A DNA stretch of 14,769 nucleotides, from assembly GCA_017936205.1 (NCBI GenBank), contig JAGBGB010000182.1:1-14769 (forward strand). Reading direction: 5' to 3'. The notes beneath the pieces were generated by a model. It saw only the letters and a program-made list of their open reading frames with translations. It was not told where the DNA came from and made no database searches. The position numbers and the translations under genes are program-made. Shown piece after piece: positions 1-7,757 of this stretch. Each line of letters starts with the position of its first letter. Position 1 is the stretch's first letter. This DNA is from Oscillospiraceae bacterium (GTDB taxonomy: Bacteria > Bacillota > Clostridia > Oscillospirales > Oscillospiraceae).

Positions 1-1264
1 ACAGGTCATTCCCCATATTACCAACGAGATCAAGCGCCGCTTCTACCGTGGTGAGGACAAGATCGCCATCATTGAGATCGGCGGGACCGTTGGTGACTTA
101 GAAAGTCAGGCATTCTTAGAGTCCATCCGTCAGTTCCAGAACGAAGTAGGGAAGGACAATGCCATTATTGTTCTGGTGACCCTGATCCCCTACCTCAAAG
201 CCTCCGGCGAAATGAAAACCAAGCCCACCCAGGCCTGTGTCCGTGATCTGCAGGGCATGGGATTGCGACCGGATGTTCTGGTCTGCCGCACAGACTACCC
301 CCTGGAGCAGGATGTGAAGGACAAGTTAGCTCTGTTCTGCAATGTAGCCCCCTCTCATGTTCTGCAGAATTTAGATGCCGAGAGCCTCTATGAGGTTCCC
401 CTGATGATGGAGAAAGAGCAGCTTGCACAGGTGGTTCTGGAATCTCTCCATCTGCCCCAGAGAGAGCCGGATCTGAGGGATTGGATCGAAATGTGCGAGA
501 AGCGCAAGCACCTGACTAAGAAAATCCACATTGCCCTTGTAGGTAAATACATCAAGCTCCACGATGCCTATCTGTCTGTGGCCGAAGCTCTCCGTCACGC
601 AGGGATCACCCAGAGCTCACAGGTCAACATCCACTGGGTAGATTCCGAAACCATTACCGAAGAAAATGTAGAAGCAGTTTTAGGAAATATGTCCGGCATC
701 CTTGTCCCCGGCGGCTTCGGTATGCGAGGCATAGACGGCATGCTGGTTGCCATCAAATATGCCCGCGAGAAGGAAGTTCCCTTCCTCGGTCTGTGCTTGG
801 GTATGCAGCTGGTCGTGGTAGACTATGCACGGAATGTAGCAGGACTGAAGGATGCCCACAGCATCGAGCTTATGCCCGACACACCTCACCCCGTTGTCCA
901 CCTGATCGCCAGCCGAGAGGGGCGCATGGAGATCGGCGGCACTCTGCGTTTGGGCGCCTATCCCTGCCAGCTGGATGTAGGCAGCCGCACTCACGCTCTG
1001 TACGGTACCGATCTGGTCTACGAGCGGCACCGCCATCGTTACGAGGTTAACAGTGACTATCGTTCCGCTTTGACCGAGGCAGGCTTGAACATCTGCGGCA
1101 CCTCCCCGGACAATCGGATCGTGGAAATGTGCGAGATCACGGAGCATCCCTTCTTCATTGCGACCCAGGCACACCCGGAGTTCAATTCCAGACCCAATCA
1201 CCCCCATCCCCTGTTCTTAGGCTTCACCGAAGCTGCCGCAGCTCACAGGAGCGAAGCCCTGTAG
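1..1264 (+). CDS. pyrG: CTP synthase, 3' part (5' end outside window)
   Basis: CTP synthase makes CTP from UTP, ATP and glutamine, the last step of de novo pyrimidine nucleotide synthesis in the cytoplasm. The reading frame is already open at base 2, so the gene begins upstream; about 420 residues are visible of a family length near 535. The first visible part carries the end of the synthetase (amidoligase) domain, with IEIGGTVGDLES and the following LIPYLKASGEMKTKPTQ stretch typical of PyrG. The C-terminal part is a class I glutamine amidotransferase: VPGGFGMRG, the nucleophile elbow GLCLGMQ with the catalytic Cys, and HPEF supplying the catalytic His and Glu. The internal GTG at 176 is a valine codon, not a start. 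The gene ends just before a strong hairpin, so it is probably monocistronic or last in its operon. Identification is secure; only the 5' end is missing. Confidence 0.97.
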   Translation, partial: QVIPHITNEIKRRFYRGEDKIAIIEIGGTVGDLESQAFLESIRQFQNEVGKDNAIIVLVTLIPYLKASGEMKTKPTQACVRDLQGMGLRPDVLVCRTDYPLEQDVKDKLALFCNVAPSHVLQNLDAESLYEVPLMMEKEQLAQVVLESLHLPQREPDLRDWIEMCEKRKHLTKKIHIALVGKYIKLHDAYLSVAEALRHAGITQSSQVNIHWVDSETITEENVEAVLGNMSGILVPGGFGMRGIDGMLVAIKYAREKEVPFLGLCLGMQLVVVDYARNVAGLKDAHSIELMPDTPHPVVHLIASREGRMEIGGTLRLGAYPCQLDVGSRTHALYGTDLVYERHRHRYEVNSDYRSALTEAGLNICGTSPDNRIVEMCEITEHPFFIATQAHPEFNSRPNHPHPLFLGFTEAAAAHRSEAL

Positions 1265-1276
1265 GTCGGAAATACT

Positions 1277-1324
1277 ACAGGAGACTGTCTTACCTTCATC
1301 GGGTAAAACAGTCTCCTGTTTTTA
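1277..1324 (+). terminator. Rho-independent terminator after pyrG
   Basis: Bases 1277-1294 and 1302-1319 form an 18-bp inverted repeat with one mismatch and a 7-base loop, followed by a short T run (1319-1323). It starts 12 bases after the pyrG stop. It also lies directly beyond the stop of the convergent zinc-ribbon gene, so the hairpin may serve both strands. Its minus-strand exit lacks a good U run. Confidence 0.88.
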
Positions 1325-1510
1325 TGTTCTTCTTAAAAAAATCTCTCCGCAGCGGCGGCAGATCAGCTTGCTCTGCCCCCGACCCGTAGGAACAGATTGG
1401 ACAGCTCGGCAGGCAGGACAACGGAAGAACCGTTTTTGCCGTCCATAGCGTAAGCGATTGCCGATCCGCTCCCTGCGGTTGATCCAGAACTCCGCAAAGC
1501 GTCGTCTCAT
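1322..1510 (-). CDS. Small zinc-ribbon protein
   Basis: This encodes a 62-residue, very basic protein with two Cys pairs, CPAC (31-34) and CRRC (51-54), spaced like a rubredoxin-type zinc ribbon. The start ATG (1510-1508) overlaps the pgsA stop as ATGA, which argues for translational coupling and for a real gene despite its size. The C-terminal pattern (aromatic, CPxC, VPxGRG, CxxCGxxF) recalls, from memory, a clostridial family of small zinc-ribbon proteins. In those the ribbon usually follows two membrane helices. Here there is no hydrophobic segment: residues 1-30 are mainly Arg/Asn-rich. It may bind nucleic acid, or be a shortened relative of the membrane form; its function is unknown. 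The 3' end runs into the base of the pyrG terminator. A longer 94-residue frame over the same bases (1296-1580) has no such motif and is not favoured. Confidence 0.72.
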   Translation of the reverse strand: MRRRFAEFWINRRERIGNRLRYGRQKRFFRCPACRAVQSVPTGRGQSKLICRRCGEIFLRRT

Positions 1511-2109
1511 GTGGCCTCCCGAGTATCAGAAGCCTCTGCCTCGCGAAGAATGCGGGTAAAGTAGGCAAAATACTTCGCAAAGGACAGTAGGATCAGAGCG
1601 GAGATCAGGATCACATCTGCGATCTCAAACCACAGCGGTGCCTCATGCCAAAGCATCAGCACGAACATGGACAGATAAATCACTACGGTGCAGAGCTTTC
1701 CGTACCAGCCTGCACTGTAGATCTTGTGGGTCCGCTTCAGGGTCAGGTAGGTCAGGATGCCGATCGAGATCTCCTTAAACGCCATAACACCCACTACCCA
1801 CCACAGCTTCACAGGCAGCAAGCACAGCAGCAGCGCCGCTTGTGTCAGCTTATCTGCAATAGGGTCCAGTGCCTTCCCAAAATCAGAAACCAGATGGAAG
1901 GTCCTTGCGATCCAGCCATCAATCACATCCGTAGCACCGGACAGGATCAGGTTGCCCACTGCCCAGCCGTAGTAGCCTCTCTCGTAGCAGTAGACAATGA
2001 TCGGGATCAGTGCCAAGCGAAAAAAGCTAAGAATGTTAGGCAGCGTAAAGATCCGATCCGTATCCGCGCTCTGTGCGACCTCCAATTGTTTGCGTTCTTC
2101 TTCAGTCAT
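1507..2109 (-). CDS. pgsA: CDP-diacylglycerol--glycerol-3-phosphate 3-phosphatidyltransferase
   Basis: This integral membrane enzyme joins CDP-diacylglycerol and glycerol-3-phosphate to make phosphatidylglycerophosphate, the committed step to phosphatidylglycerol and cardiolipin. The complete CDP-alcohol phosphatidyltransferase signature is present: D61, D64-G65, A68-R69, G78, D82 and D86 (DGWIAR then GKALDPIAD). Several hydrophobic helices follow, at about 88-105, 110-125, 140-155 and 160-180. The start is taken at ATG 2109 (MTEEERKQ, 200 residues) because AAAGGGG lies 8 bases upstream. A 17-residue extension to a TTG at 2160 has no ribosome binding site. The gene is transcribed divergently from the OmpR-type regulator at 2278 and is followed, with a 4-base overlap, by the zinc-ribbon gene. 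The family call is firm. Among CDP-alcohol transferases, PgsA fits best by length and by the N-terminal TLPNILSFFRLALIP pattern. Confidence 0.93.
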   Translation of the reverse strand: MTEEERKQLEVAQSADTDRIFTLPNILSFFRLALIPIIVYCYERGYYGWAVGNLILSGATDVIDGWIARTFHLVSDFGKALDPIADKLTQAALLLCLLPVKLWWVVGVMAFKEISIGILTYLTLKRTHKIYSAGWYGKLCTVVIYLSMFVLMLWHEAPLWFEIADVILISALILLSFAKYFAYFTRILREAEASDTREAT

Positions 2110-2172
2110 TCGATATTCCCCTTTCTGGGTAGAGTATGCCCATTTTTTATTTCTTTCCAATCATAACACCCG

Positions 2173-2202
2173 ATTATCAACTCAACATCAACTCTTTGTG
2201 AA
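2173..2202 (-). promoter_or_regulatory. Probable sigma-A promoter for pgsA
   Basis: Read on the minus strand, TTCACA (2202-2197) and GATAAT (2178-2173) are each 5 of 6 matches to -35 and -10 consensus, separated by 18 bases. They lie about 65 bases upstream of the chosen pgsA start, beside a very AT-rich tract (2201-2219) that could act as an UP element. This is sequence inspection only. Confidence 0.5.
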
Positions 2203-2217
2203 ATTTTTTATTTTTTA

Positions 2218-2246
2218 TTCCCAAAATCCGTAGAATATGATATAAT
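2218..2246 (+). promoter_or_regulatory. Probable promoter of the regulator-metVF-tex-ddl run
   Basis: A perfect extended -10, TGATATAAT, places TATAAT at 2241-2246. A weak -35, TTCCCA (4 of 6), lies at 2218-2223 with a 17-base spacer. Transcription would start near 2252, leaving a leader of about 25 bases before the ATG at 2278. The A/T tract upstream is shared with the divergent pgsA promoter. Confidence 0.72.
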
Positions 2247-2262
2247 GGTAAAATACAATGGG

Positions 2263-2270
2263 AAAGGAGG
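2263..2270 (+). promoter_or_regulatory. Ribosome binding site fixing the regulator start
   Basis: AAAGGAGG lies 7 bases before ATG 2278. The longer reading frame from ATG 2245 would place this site inside the coding region and would overlap the -10 box, so the start at 2278 is preferred. Confidence 0.85.
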
Positions 2271-2277
2271 CTCTTCC

Positions 2278-2958
2278 ATGTTCCGAATCCTTGTTGCAGA
2301 GGATGATGAAGCTCTGCAGCAGCTGTTCTGCCGTGTTCTGAAACATAATGGGTTTTTCCCTATGGGTGTATCAGACGGTCAGGCTGCCTTGGAGCTTTTA
2401 GAAACTGAATATGTAGATCTGATCATATCGGACATTATGATGCCCCGCATGGATGGGTATGCCTTGGTGCAGAGTCTTCGGGACAGCGGCAGTCAGATCC
2501 CGATCCTGATGATCACAGCAAGAGATGGCTTCCAAGATATGCAATTCGGTTTCCAATCCGGTGCCGATGACTACATGGTCAAGCCCATTAATGTCAATGA
2601 GCTGGTCCTGCGGGTCAACGCCCTACTCCGTCGTGCCAGAATGGTTGCCGAACGGCGACAGGTCGTCGGAGAGACCCAGTTAGACTACGACTCCTACTCT
2701 ATCAGCTGTAAGGGTCGAACGACGGTGCTTCCTCAGAAGGAATTCCAACTCCTGTATAAGCTCCTGAGCTCCCCCGGACAGATCTTCACACGGCAGCAGC
2801 TAATGGATGAGATCTGGGGCTTCGACAGCGCTACAGAACCTAGAACCGTAGATGTCCACATCAATCGTCTGCGGGATCGCTTCCGGAACAGCACGGATTT
2901 TGAGATCATGACAGTCCGAGGGATCGGTTATAAGGCGGTGAAGGGTCATGAATCGTAA
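2278..2958 (+). CDS. OmpR/PhoB-family response regulator
   Basis: This is a 226-residue DNA-binding response regulator. The receiver domain (about 1-120) has the acidic pocket AEDDE (D9, D10), phospho-acceptor D52 in SDIMMPRMDG, T80 and K102 in VKP. A winged-helix OmpR/PhoB output domain follows (about 130-225), ending in the typical RTVDVHINRLRDRF and VRGIGYKAV elements. The start at ATG 2278 is set by an AAAGGAGG site 7 bases upstream. The downstream kinase gene begins 11 bases before this gene ends, so the two form a cognate pair. It heads a seven-gene co-directional run that includes metV, metF, tex and ddl. Whether it controls these genes or merely shares their transcript is not visible, and the sequence does not point to a named system. 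Confidence 0.95.
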   Translation: MFRILVAEDDEALQQLFCRVLKHNGFFPMGVSDGQAALELLETEYVDLIISDIMMPRMDGYALVQSLRDSGSQIPILMITARDGFQDMQFGFQSGADDYMVKPINVNELVLRVNALLRRARMVAERRQVVGETQLDYDSYSISCKGRTTVLPQKEFQLLYKLLSSPGQIFTRQQLMDEIWGFDSATEPRTVDVHINRLRDRFRNSTDFEIMTVRGIGYKAVKGHES

Positions 2959-3979
2959 CCACTATTCCCTGCGAATGAAGCTGTATTATTGGCTGATCGT
3001 ATTCATTGTGGTCTTCCTGTCCTTTTTGGGTGTGCTCAGTGTCATGCTCTTCTTAGAGGATCAGAAGATCGTGGAACGGCTCAGTGTCTTGACCCTGGTC
3101 TGCCTCGTCACCGTATCTACGGTGATCTGCGGCTATATGAGCTACTTCGTAGGACGACGGATTCTGACCCCAATGGTCAAGCTCAGCGCCGCCTCCAAGG
3201 AGGTCGCAAAAGGGAATTACAGCATACGAATTTCCGATTCCAGCAAAATGGAGGAGGTCCAGACCACCTTCCGTAATTTCAATGCCATGGTCAAGCAGTT
3301 AGACAGCATCTCCACCTTGAGCAATGACTTTGTAGCCAATGTTTCCCATGAATTCAAAACCCCTCTCACCGCTGTAGAGGGCTATGCCATGCTGCTGCAG
3401 GATCCGACCCTCAGTGAAGAGGATCGACAGGAGTATTTGGAACACATCCTGATCAATACCAACCGTTTAACGGAGCTGGTAGGCAACATTCTCCTGCTCT
3501 CTAAAATCGAGAACAAGGGTCTGGCAGATGCCTATACTCAATTCCGACTGGATGAGCAGATCCGTCAGGCAGTGGTGCTGCTCCAGAGTCAGTGGATGCA
3601 GAAGGATCTTAGCTTCGATGCGGAGTTAGACGAGGTCAGCATCCGTGCCAGTGAGGGGCTGCTGCCCCATGTTTGGAGTAATTTGTTAAGCAATGCCATC
3701 AAATTCAGCCCTCGGGGCAGCCACATTGAGCTGCGGCTTCTGGAACAGAAGGAATGCGTGGTTTTCACCATTCGAGATAAGGGCTGCGGCATGAGCCCTG
3801 AGGTACAGAGCCGCATTTTTGAGAAATTCTACCAAGGAGATCCCTCCCACAAGGGACTGGGGCACGGCCTGGGACTTCCCATGGTCAAGCGGATCGTGGA
3901 GCTGTCCGAGGGCGTGATCGAGGTCGAAAGTCAAGAAGGTCAGGGCAGCCTGTTCCGAGTGATCCTGCCCAAATCATAA
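2948..3979 (+). CDS. Sensor histidine kinase with very short extracytoplasmic loop
   Basis: This 343-residue membrane histidine kinase is the partner of the regulator just upstream, which its start overlaps by 11 bases. Two membrane helices (about 13-36 and 46-68) are joined by only about 10 residues (LEDQKIVERL). HAMP follows at about 69-122, then HisKA with H134 in SNDFVANVSHEFKTPL. The HATPase domain has the N box around N249 (WSNLLSNAIKFSP), G1 DKGCGM (277-282), F box FEKFYQGD and G2 GHGLGL (305-310). All residues needed for catalysis are present. With almost no exposed domain, the signal probably acts in or at the membrane, or comes through a partner protein, as in intramembrane-sensing kinases of Firmicutes. 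No transporter partner such as a BceAB-type ABC system is encoded nearby, so the signal is unknown. Confidence 0.94.
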   Translation: MNRNHYSLRMKLYYWLIVFIVVFLSFLGVLSVMLFLEDQKIVERLSVLTLVCLVTVSTVICGYMSYFVGRRILTPMVKLSAASKEVAKGNYSIRISDSSKMEEVQTTFRNFNAMVKQLDSISTLSNDFVANVSHEFKTPLTAVEGYAMLLQDPTLSEEDRQEYLEHILINTNRLTELVGNILLLSKIENKGLADAYTQFRLDEQIRQAVVLLQSQWMQKDLSFDAELDEVSIRASEGLLPHVWSNLLSNAIKFSPRGSHIELRLLEQKECVVFTIRDKGCGMSPEVQSRIFEKFYQGDPSHKGLGHGLGLPMVKRIVELSEGVIEVESQEGQGSLFRVILPKS

Positions 3980-4015
3980 ATCGTACTAAGAATTCTTATT
4001 GAAGGAGATAATACT

Positions 4016-4660
4016 ATGATCGTATCCAAAGCGAAGCCCATTGAAGCTGTGCTTACCATGCTGCAGGGTGTGCAGAAGGTAGGTCTCGTCGGCTGTAAGA
4101 GCTGTGCCTCAGCCTGTGCCGTAGGCGGCGAGAAGGAATGTCAAGCCATGCAGGAGGCTCTGGAAGCGGCAGGCTTCGAGGTCGTGGGGACCGTACTTCC
4201 CGATGAAAGCTGCCACAAAATGCTCCTGCGTCGGGAGCTGAAGCCCCTTGTAGCCGCAGGTGCTGAGGCTCTGGTCTCTCTGGCATGCGGTTCCGGCTGC
4301 CAGACCGTTGCAGACAATGTAAAGATCCCTGTTTATCCTGCCAATGATACCCTGTTTGTAGGCCAAACCGAACGGGTAGGCATTTTCCACGAAATGTGCC
4401 GCACCTGCGGTGACTGCGTTCTGGGAGAAACCGGTGGCATCTGCCCCATGACCAAATGTGCCAAATCTCTGGTCAACGGCCCCTGCGGCGGTCAGAAGAA
4501 CGGCAAGTGTGAGGTAGATCCCACAAACGACTGTGCATGGATCCTGATCTATCAGAGACTGGAAGCTCTGGGTCAGCTACATAAAATGGAGAAAACTCTG
4601 GAGGATCACAGCCCTCGCAGCTATCCTCAGAGTGTCAATGTAAGGGAGGCAAAGAAATGA
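4016..4660 (+). CDS. metV: MetV-like cysteine-rich subunit of methylenetetrahydrofolate reductase
   Basis: This is a 214-residue soluble protein with 15 cysteines and no hydrophobic segment. It matches the MetV / 'methylenetetrahydrofolate reductase C-terminal domain' family. In acetogens MetV binds metal and pairs with the flavoprotein MetF to link methylene-THF reduction to electron carriers. Cysteines are clustered at C27, C30, C34 and C42 (CKSCASAC), at C91 and C95, and at C128, C131, C134, C143, C148, C157, C165 and C173 (CRTCGDC, GPCGGQKNGKC). This suggests Zn or Fe-S sites in both halves. ATG 4016 follows GAAGGAGATAA. The gene overlaps metF by four bases (ATGA), so the two proteins are probably made in matched amounts. 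The two-component genes end 36 bases upstream with no terminator between. Other Wood-Ljungdahl genes, RnfC2 and Hdr subunits are absent from the window, so the electron donor is unknown. MetV is inferred from family and neighbour. Confidence 0.85.
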   Translation: MIVSKAKPIEAVLTMLQGVQKVGLVGCKSCASACAVGGEKECQAMQEALEAAGFEVVGTVLPDESCHKMLLRRELKPLVAAGAEALVSLACGSGCQTVADNVKIPVYPANDTLFVGQTERVGIFHEMCRTCGDCVLGETGGICPMTKCAKSLVNGPCGGQKNGKCEVDPTNDCAWILIYQRLEALGQLHKMEKTLEDHSPRSYPQSVNVREAKK

Positions 4661-5571
4661 GCAAGCTGCAGCAACGCTTTCTCCGGGGCGAATTTGCCCT
4701 GACCGCAGAAATGGCACCCCCTAAGGGCTATGATTTTACCGAGGCTCTGGAAACCGCATCCCTCCTGAAGGATCGGGTAGATGCGGTGAATGTAACGGAT
4801 ATGCAGTCTGCCTGTCTCAAGGCAAGCTCTCTGGGTCTGTGCATCGCCCTGAAGCAAGCCGGAGTAGAGCCCATTCTGCAAATGACCGGCAGAGACCGTT
4901 CCCGTATGGCAATTCAGGCAGAGTTCCTGTCTGCTGCTGCCTTCGGTATTGACACAGTCCTTGCTCTCACAGGAGATCACCCCCTTGTAGGGGACTGCAA
5001 GGCATCCAAGCCCGTATTCGATTTAGATTCCGTAGGGATCCTGAAGCTATTGAGCAGCATGGAGCAGAAGGGAACAGACTGCGGCGGAAACGCCCTGTCC
5101 TCCACCCCCAAATTCTGCAAGGGTGCAGCGGTGACTCCGGTCTACGAGCCCTTGTTCCTGCAGATCAACAAGCTGAAGAAGAAGGTAGATGCAGGTGCGG
5201 AATTCGTCCAGACCCAGGGCATCTTTACCATAGAGGCTCTGGAGAGCTTCATGAACGAGGTTCAGCGACACAACATTAAGGTCAAGGTCATGGCAGGTAT
5301 CATCCCCCTGAAGGCTGCGGGCATGGCTCGGTATATGAATGAGAACATCCCCGGTATCTGTGTGCCGGATCACATGATCGCCCGTCTGCAAGCTGCCGCT
5401 GAGGAAGGCAAGGAGAAGGGCATCAAGGGTCTTCCCATGAATGCCGGTATGGATATGGCTGCTGAGCTGATCCGTGAGATCCGCAGCCGTGGACTGTGCG
5501 AGGGTGTGCATATTATGGCAATCGGTGCCGAGAGAAATGTACCTGTGATCTTAGATCGAGCAGGTCTGTAA
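4657..5571 (+). CDS. metF: Methylenetetrahydrofolate reductase, MetF
   Basis: This is the catalytic flavoprotein of the one-carbon pathway, interconverting 5,10-methylene-THF and 5-methyl-THF. The 304-residue TIM-barrel protein fits the family length. Visible conserved points are E18 near the N terminus (catalytic Glu position), TGRDR (77-81), ALTGDHP with D107, which matches the FAD/folate-binding Asp of E. coli MetF, and the later AEFVQTQ segment (181-187). The start ATG overlaps the metV stop as ATGA, with GGGAGG about 7 bases before it. Together with MetV this resembles the two-subunit reductase of acetogens rather than the single-chain NADH enzyme of enterobacteria. It may supply methyl groups for methionine synthesis or act in acetyl-CoA formation; the window does not decide. 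tex follows 19 bases later. Confidence 0.93.
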   Translation: MSKLQQRFLRGEFALTAEMAPPKGYDFTEALETASLLKDRVDAVNVTDMQSACLKASSLGLCIALKQAGVEPILQMTGRDRSRMAIQAEFLSAAAFGIDTVLALTGDHPLVGDCKASKPVFDLDSVGILKLLSSMEQKGTDCGGNALSSTPKFCKGAAVTPVYEPLFLQINKLKKKVDAGAEFVQTQGIFTIEALESFMNEVQRHNIKVKVMAGIIPLKAAGMARYMNENIPGICVPDHMIARLQAAAEEGKEKGIKGLPMNAGMDMAAELIREIRSRGLCEGVHIMAIGAERNVPVILDRAGL

Positions 5572-5590
5572 AAAAGGAGTTATGTAAACC

Positions 5591-7756
5591 ATGCAAGCTA
5601 TTATTACCCAGCTCTCTCAGGAGCTGAACAAGGATCCCCAGCATATTGAGAATGTCATTACCCTTCTGGATGAAGGCAACACCATACCTTTCATTGCCCG
5701 TTATCGTAAGGAGCTCCACGGAGCTATGGATGACACTGCCCTGCGTACTCTGGCAGACCGTCTGCAGTACCTGCGGAATCTGGCGCAGCGCCGGGAAGAG
5801 ATCCGCAAATCCATTGATTCTCAGGAAAAATTAACAGAAGAGCTGTCTGCTGCTCTGGACAATGCCAAGACTCTGTCCGAGTTGGAGGACATCTACCGTC
5901 CCTATAAGCCCAAGCGCCGTACCCGTGCCACAATCGCTAAAGAAAAGGGTCTGGAGCCTCTTGCGGAGCAGCTCTTCGCCCAGAGCAGGGACTTAGCTGC
6001 TCCCGAAGAACTGGCGCAGGATTATGTAAACCCCGACTTGGGTGTGAATTCCATAGAGGAAGCTCTGGCAGGAGCCTCCGATATCATTGCAGAAATGATC
6101 TCCGACGATGCAGGCATCCGCAAGGAGCTACGTAAGCTCATGCAGAAGCAAGCTATCGTCCGCAGCACCGTAGCCAAGGATCAGGAGGAGGCAGGCGCTG
6201 TGTATCAGCAGTACTTCGACTTCACCCAGCCTCTTGCCAAGACTCAGGGACATCAGGTCCTTGCCATGAACCGTGGAGAGCGGGAGGGCTTCCTGAAGGT
6301 AGCCGTTGAGGTAGATCAGGAGAAGGCTCTGATCTGCATCCGTCGTGCCGTTCTGATCCCCGGCAGCAATGCCACCGCCTTTGTCCGCACCGCTGCAGAG
6401 GATGCCTATGTCCGCCTGATCGCTCCCTCTATGGAGCGTGAAATGCGCACAGCTCTCACCGATGATGCCAATGAGGGTGCCATCCATAACTTCGCCCTGA
6501 ATCTCCGCCCCCTGCTCATGCAGCCCCCTGTTAAGGGTCATGTCACTCTGGGTCTGGATCCCGGATACAGTCACGGCTGCAAGTGTGCCGTTGTGGATGC
6601 CACAGGCAAGGTTCTGGATACGGCTGTTGTTTATCCTACCTTCTCCAAGGGCAAGCGGGAGGAAGCCATCCGCATTTGGGCTGATTTGATCCGCAAGCAC
6701 GGTGTAGAGCACATTGCCATCGGCAACGGTACTGCCTCCCGTGAGACAGAAAGTGCCGTTTGTGATCTGCTGCCCAAGGTCAAGGGAGTCAGCTACATGA
6801 TCGTATCCGAGGCAGGTGCCTCTGTATACTCTGCCTCCAAGTTAGCAGCAGAGGAATTCCCCCAGTATGATGTGAATCTCCGTTCCGCTGTGTCCATCGC
6901 CCGCCGACTGCAGGATCCTCTGGCTGAGCTGGTCAAGATCGATCCCAAGGCCATTGGTGTGGGACAGTATCAGCACGATCTGCCGGAGAAGCGGCTGGAC
7001 GAAAGTCTGGCAGGCGTGGTAGAAGACTGCGTAAATGCAGTAGGTGTAGACCTGAACACTGCCTCCGCTTCCCTTCTGCGGCGGGTTTCCGGTCTCAATG
7101 CCAACACCGCCAAGAACATTGTCACTTATCGCGAAGAGAATGGTGCTTTCACAACCAGAAAGCAGGTTCTGAAGGTTCCCAAGCTGGGTGCCAAGGCATA
7201 CGAGCAGGCTGCAGGCTTCCTCCGTGTGCCGGAGAGTCAGCAGATTCTGGATAACACCGGGGTGCACCCGGAAAGCTATGGTGCAGCAGAGAAGCTGCTG
7301 GAGCTGTGCGGCTACAGCCTGAATGATGTGGCAGCAGGGAAGCTGTCTGAGCTGACTGCCCGTCTGGATGCCTACGGAGCTGCCAAGGCTGCTGAGGAAT
7401 GCGGTGTAGGCGTGCCTACCCTCCGTGATATTGCTAAAGAATTATGTAAACCCGGTCGTGATCCCCGTGACGAGCTTCCTCCTCCCATTCTCCGTACAGA
7501 TGTGCTGGATATGAAGGATCTGAAGCCCGGCATGGTATTGACGGGAACGGTTCGGAATGTCATTGACTTCGGTGTTTTCGTAGATATCGGTGTTCATCAG
7601 GACGGTCTGGTACACATTTCCCGTGTGTGTGACCGCTTCATCAAGCACCCCTCTCAGGTGGTCAGTGTGGGTGATATTGTTAAGGTTGCCGTATTGGAGG
7701 TTGACGAGAAGCGTAAGCGCATCAGCCTGACCATGCGGGATCTTCCCAAGGAATAA
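5591..7756 (+). CDS. tex: Tex, RNA-binding transcription accessory protein
   Basis: This 721-residue cytoplasmic protein is full length for the Tex family (bacterial relatives of eukaryotic Spt6). Domain order is as expected. A helical N-terminal core includes IPFIARYRKELHGAMDD (32-48) and LEDIYRPYKPKRRTRA (98-113). A YqgF/RNase H-like domain starts near 318 with GLDPGYSHGCK. Helix-hairpin-helix DNA-binding repeats fall at about 470-560 (QYQHDLPEKRLDESL, SGLNANTAKNIV). A C-terminal S1 RNA-binding domain covers about 645-716 (PGMVLTGTVRNVIDFGVFVDIG). The protein stops five residues after the S1 domain, without the basic tail some homologues carry. Start ATG 5591 has GGAG 11 bases upstream, a little far. 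Its stop is embedded in the translation signal of the next gene (TAATGGAGG). The precise role of Tex in Clostridia is not settled. Confidence 0.97.
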   Translation: MQAIITQLSQELNKDPQHIENVITLLDEGNTIPFIARYRKELHGAMDDTALRTLADRLQYLRNLAQRREEIRKSIDSQEKLTEELSAALDNAKTLSELEDIYRPYKPKRRTRATIAKEKGLEPLAEQLFAQSRDLAAPEELAQDYVNPDLGVNSIEEALAGASDIIAEMISDDAGIRKELRKLMQKQAIVRSTVAKDQEEAGAVYQQYFDFTQPLAKTQGHQVLAMNRGEREGFLKVAVEVDQEKALICIRRAVLIPGSNATAFVRTAAEDAYVRLIAPSMEREMRTALTDDANEGAIHNFALNLRPLLMQPPVKGHVTLGLDPGYSHGCKCAVVDATGKVLDTAVVYPTFSKGKREEAIRIWADLIRKHGVEHIAIGNGTASRETESAVCDLLPKVKGVSYMIVSEAGASVYSASKLAAEEFPQYDVNLRSAVSIARRLQDPLAELVKIDPKAIGVGQYQHDLPEKRLDESLAGVVEDCVNAVGVDLNTASASLLRRVSGLNANTAKNIVTYREENGAFTTRKQVLKVPKLGAKAYEQAAGFLRVPESQQILDNTGVHPESYGAAEKLLELCGYSLNDVAAGKLSELTARLDAYGAAKAAEECGVGVPTLRDIAKELCKPGRDPRDELPPPILRTDVLDMKDLKPGMVLTGTVRNVIDFGVFVDIGVHQDGLVHISRVCDRFIKHPSQVVSVGDIVKVAVLEVDEKRKRISLTMRDLPKE

Positions 7757-7757
7757 T

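Noticed and set aside
2110..2160. 17-residue N-terminal extension of PgsA from a TTG
   Set aside because: It has no ribosome binding site, while AAAGGGG sits at ideal distance before ATG 2109.
6128..6712. 194-codon open frame antisense to tex
   Set aside because: It is opposite a fully conserved Tex region with no family features of its own.
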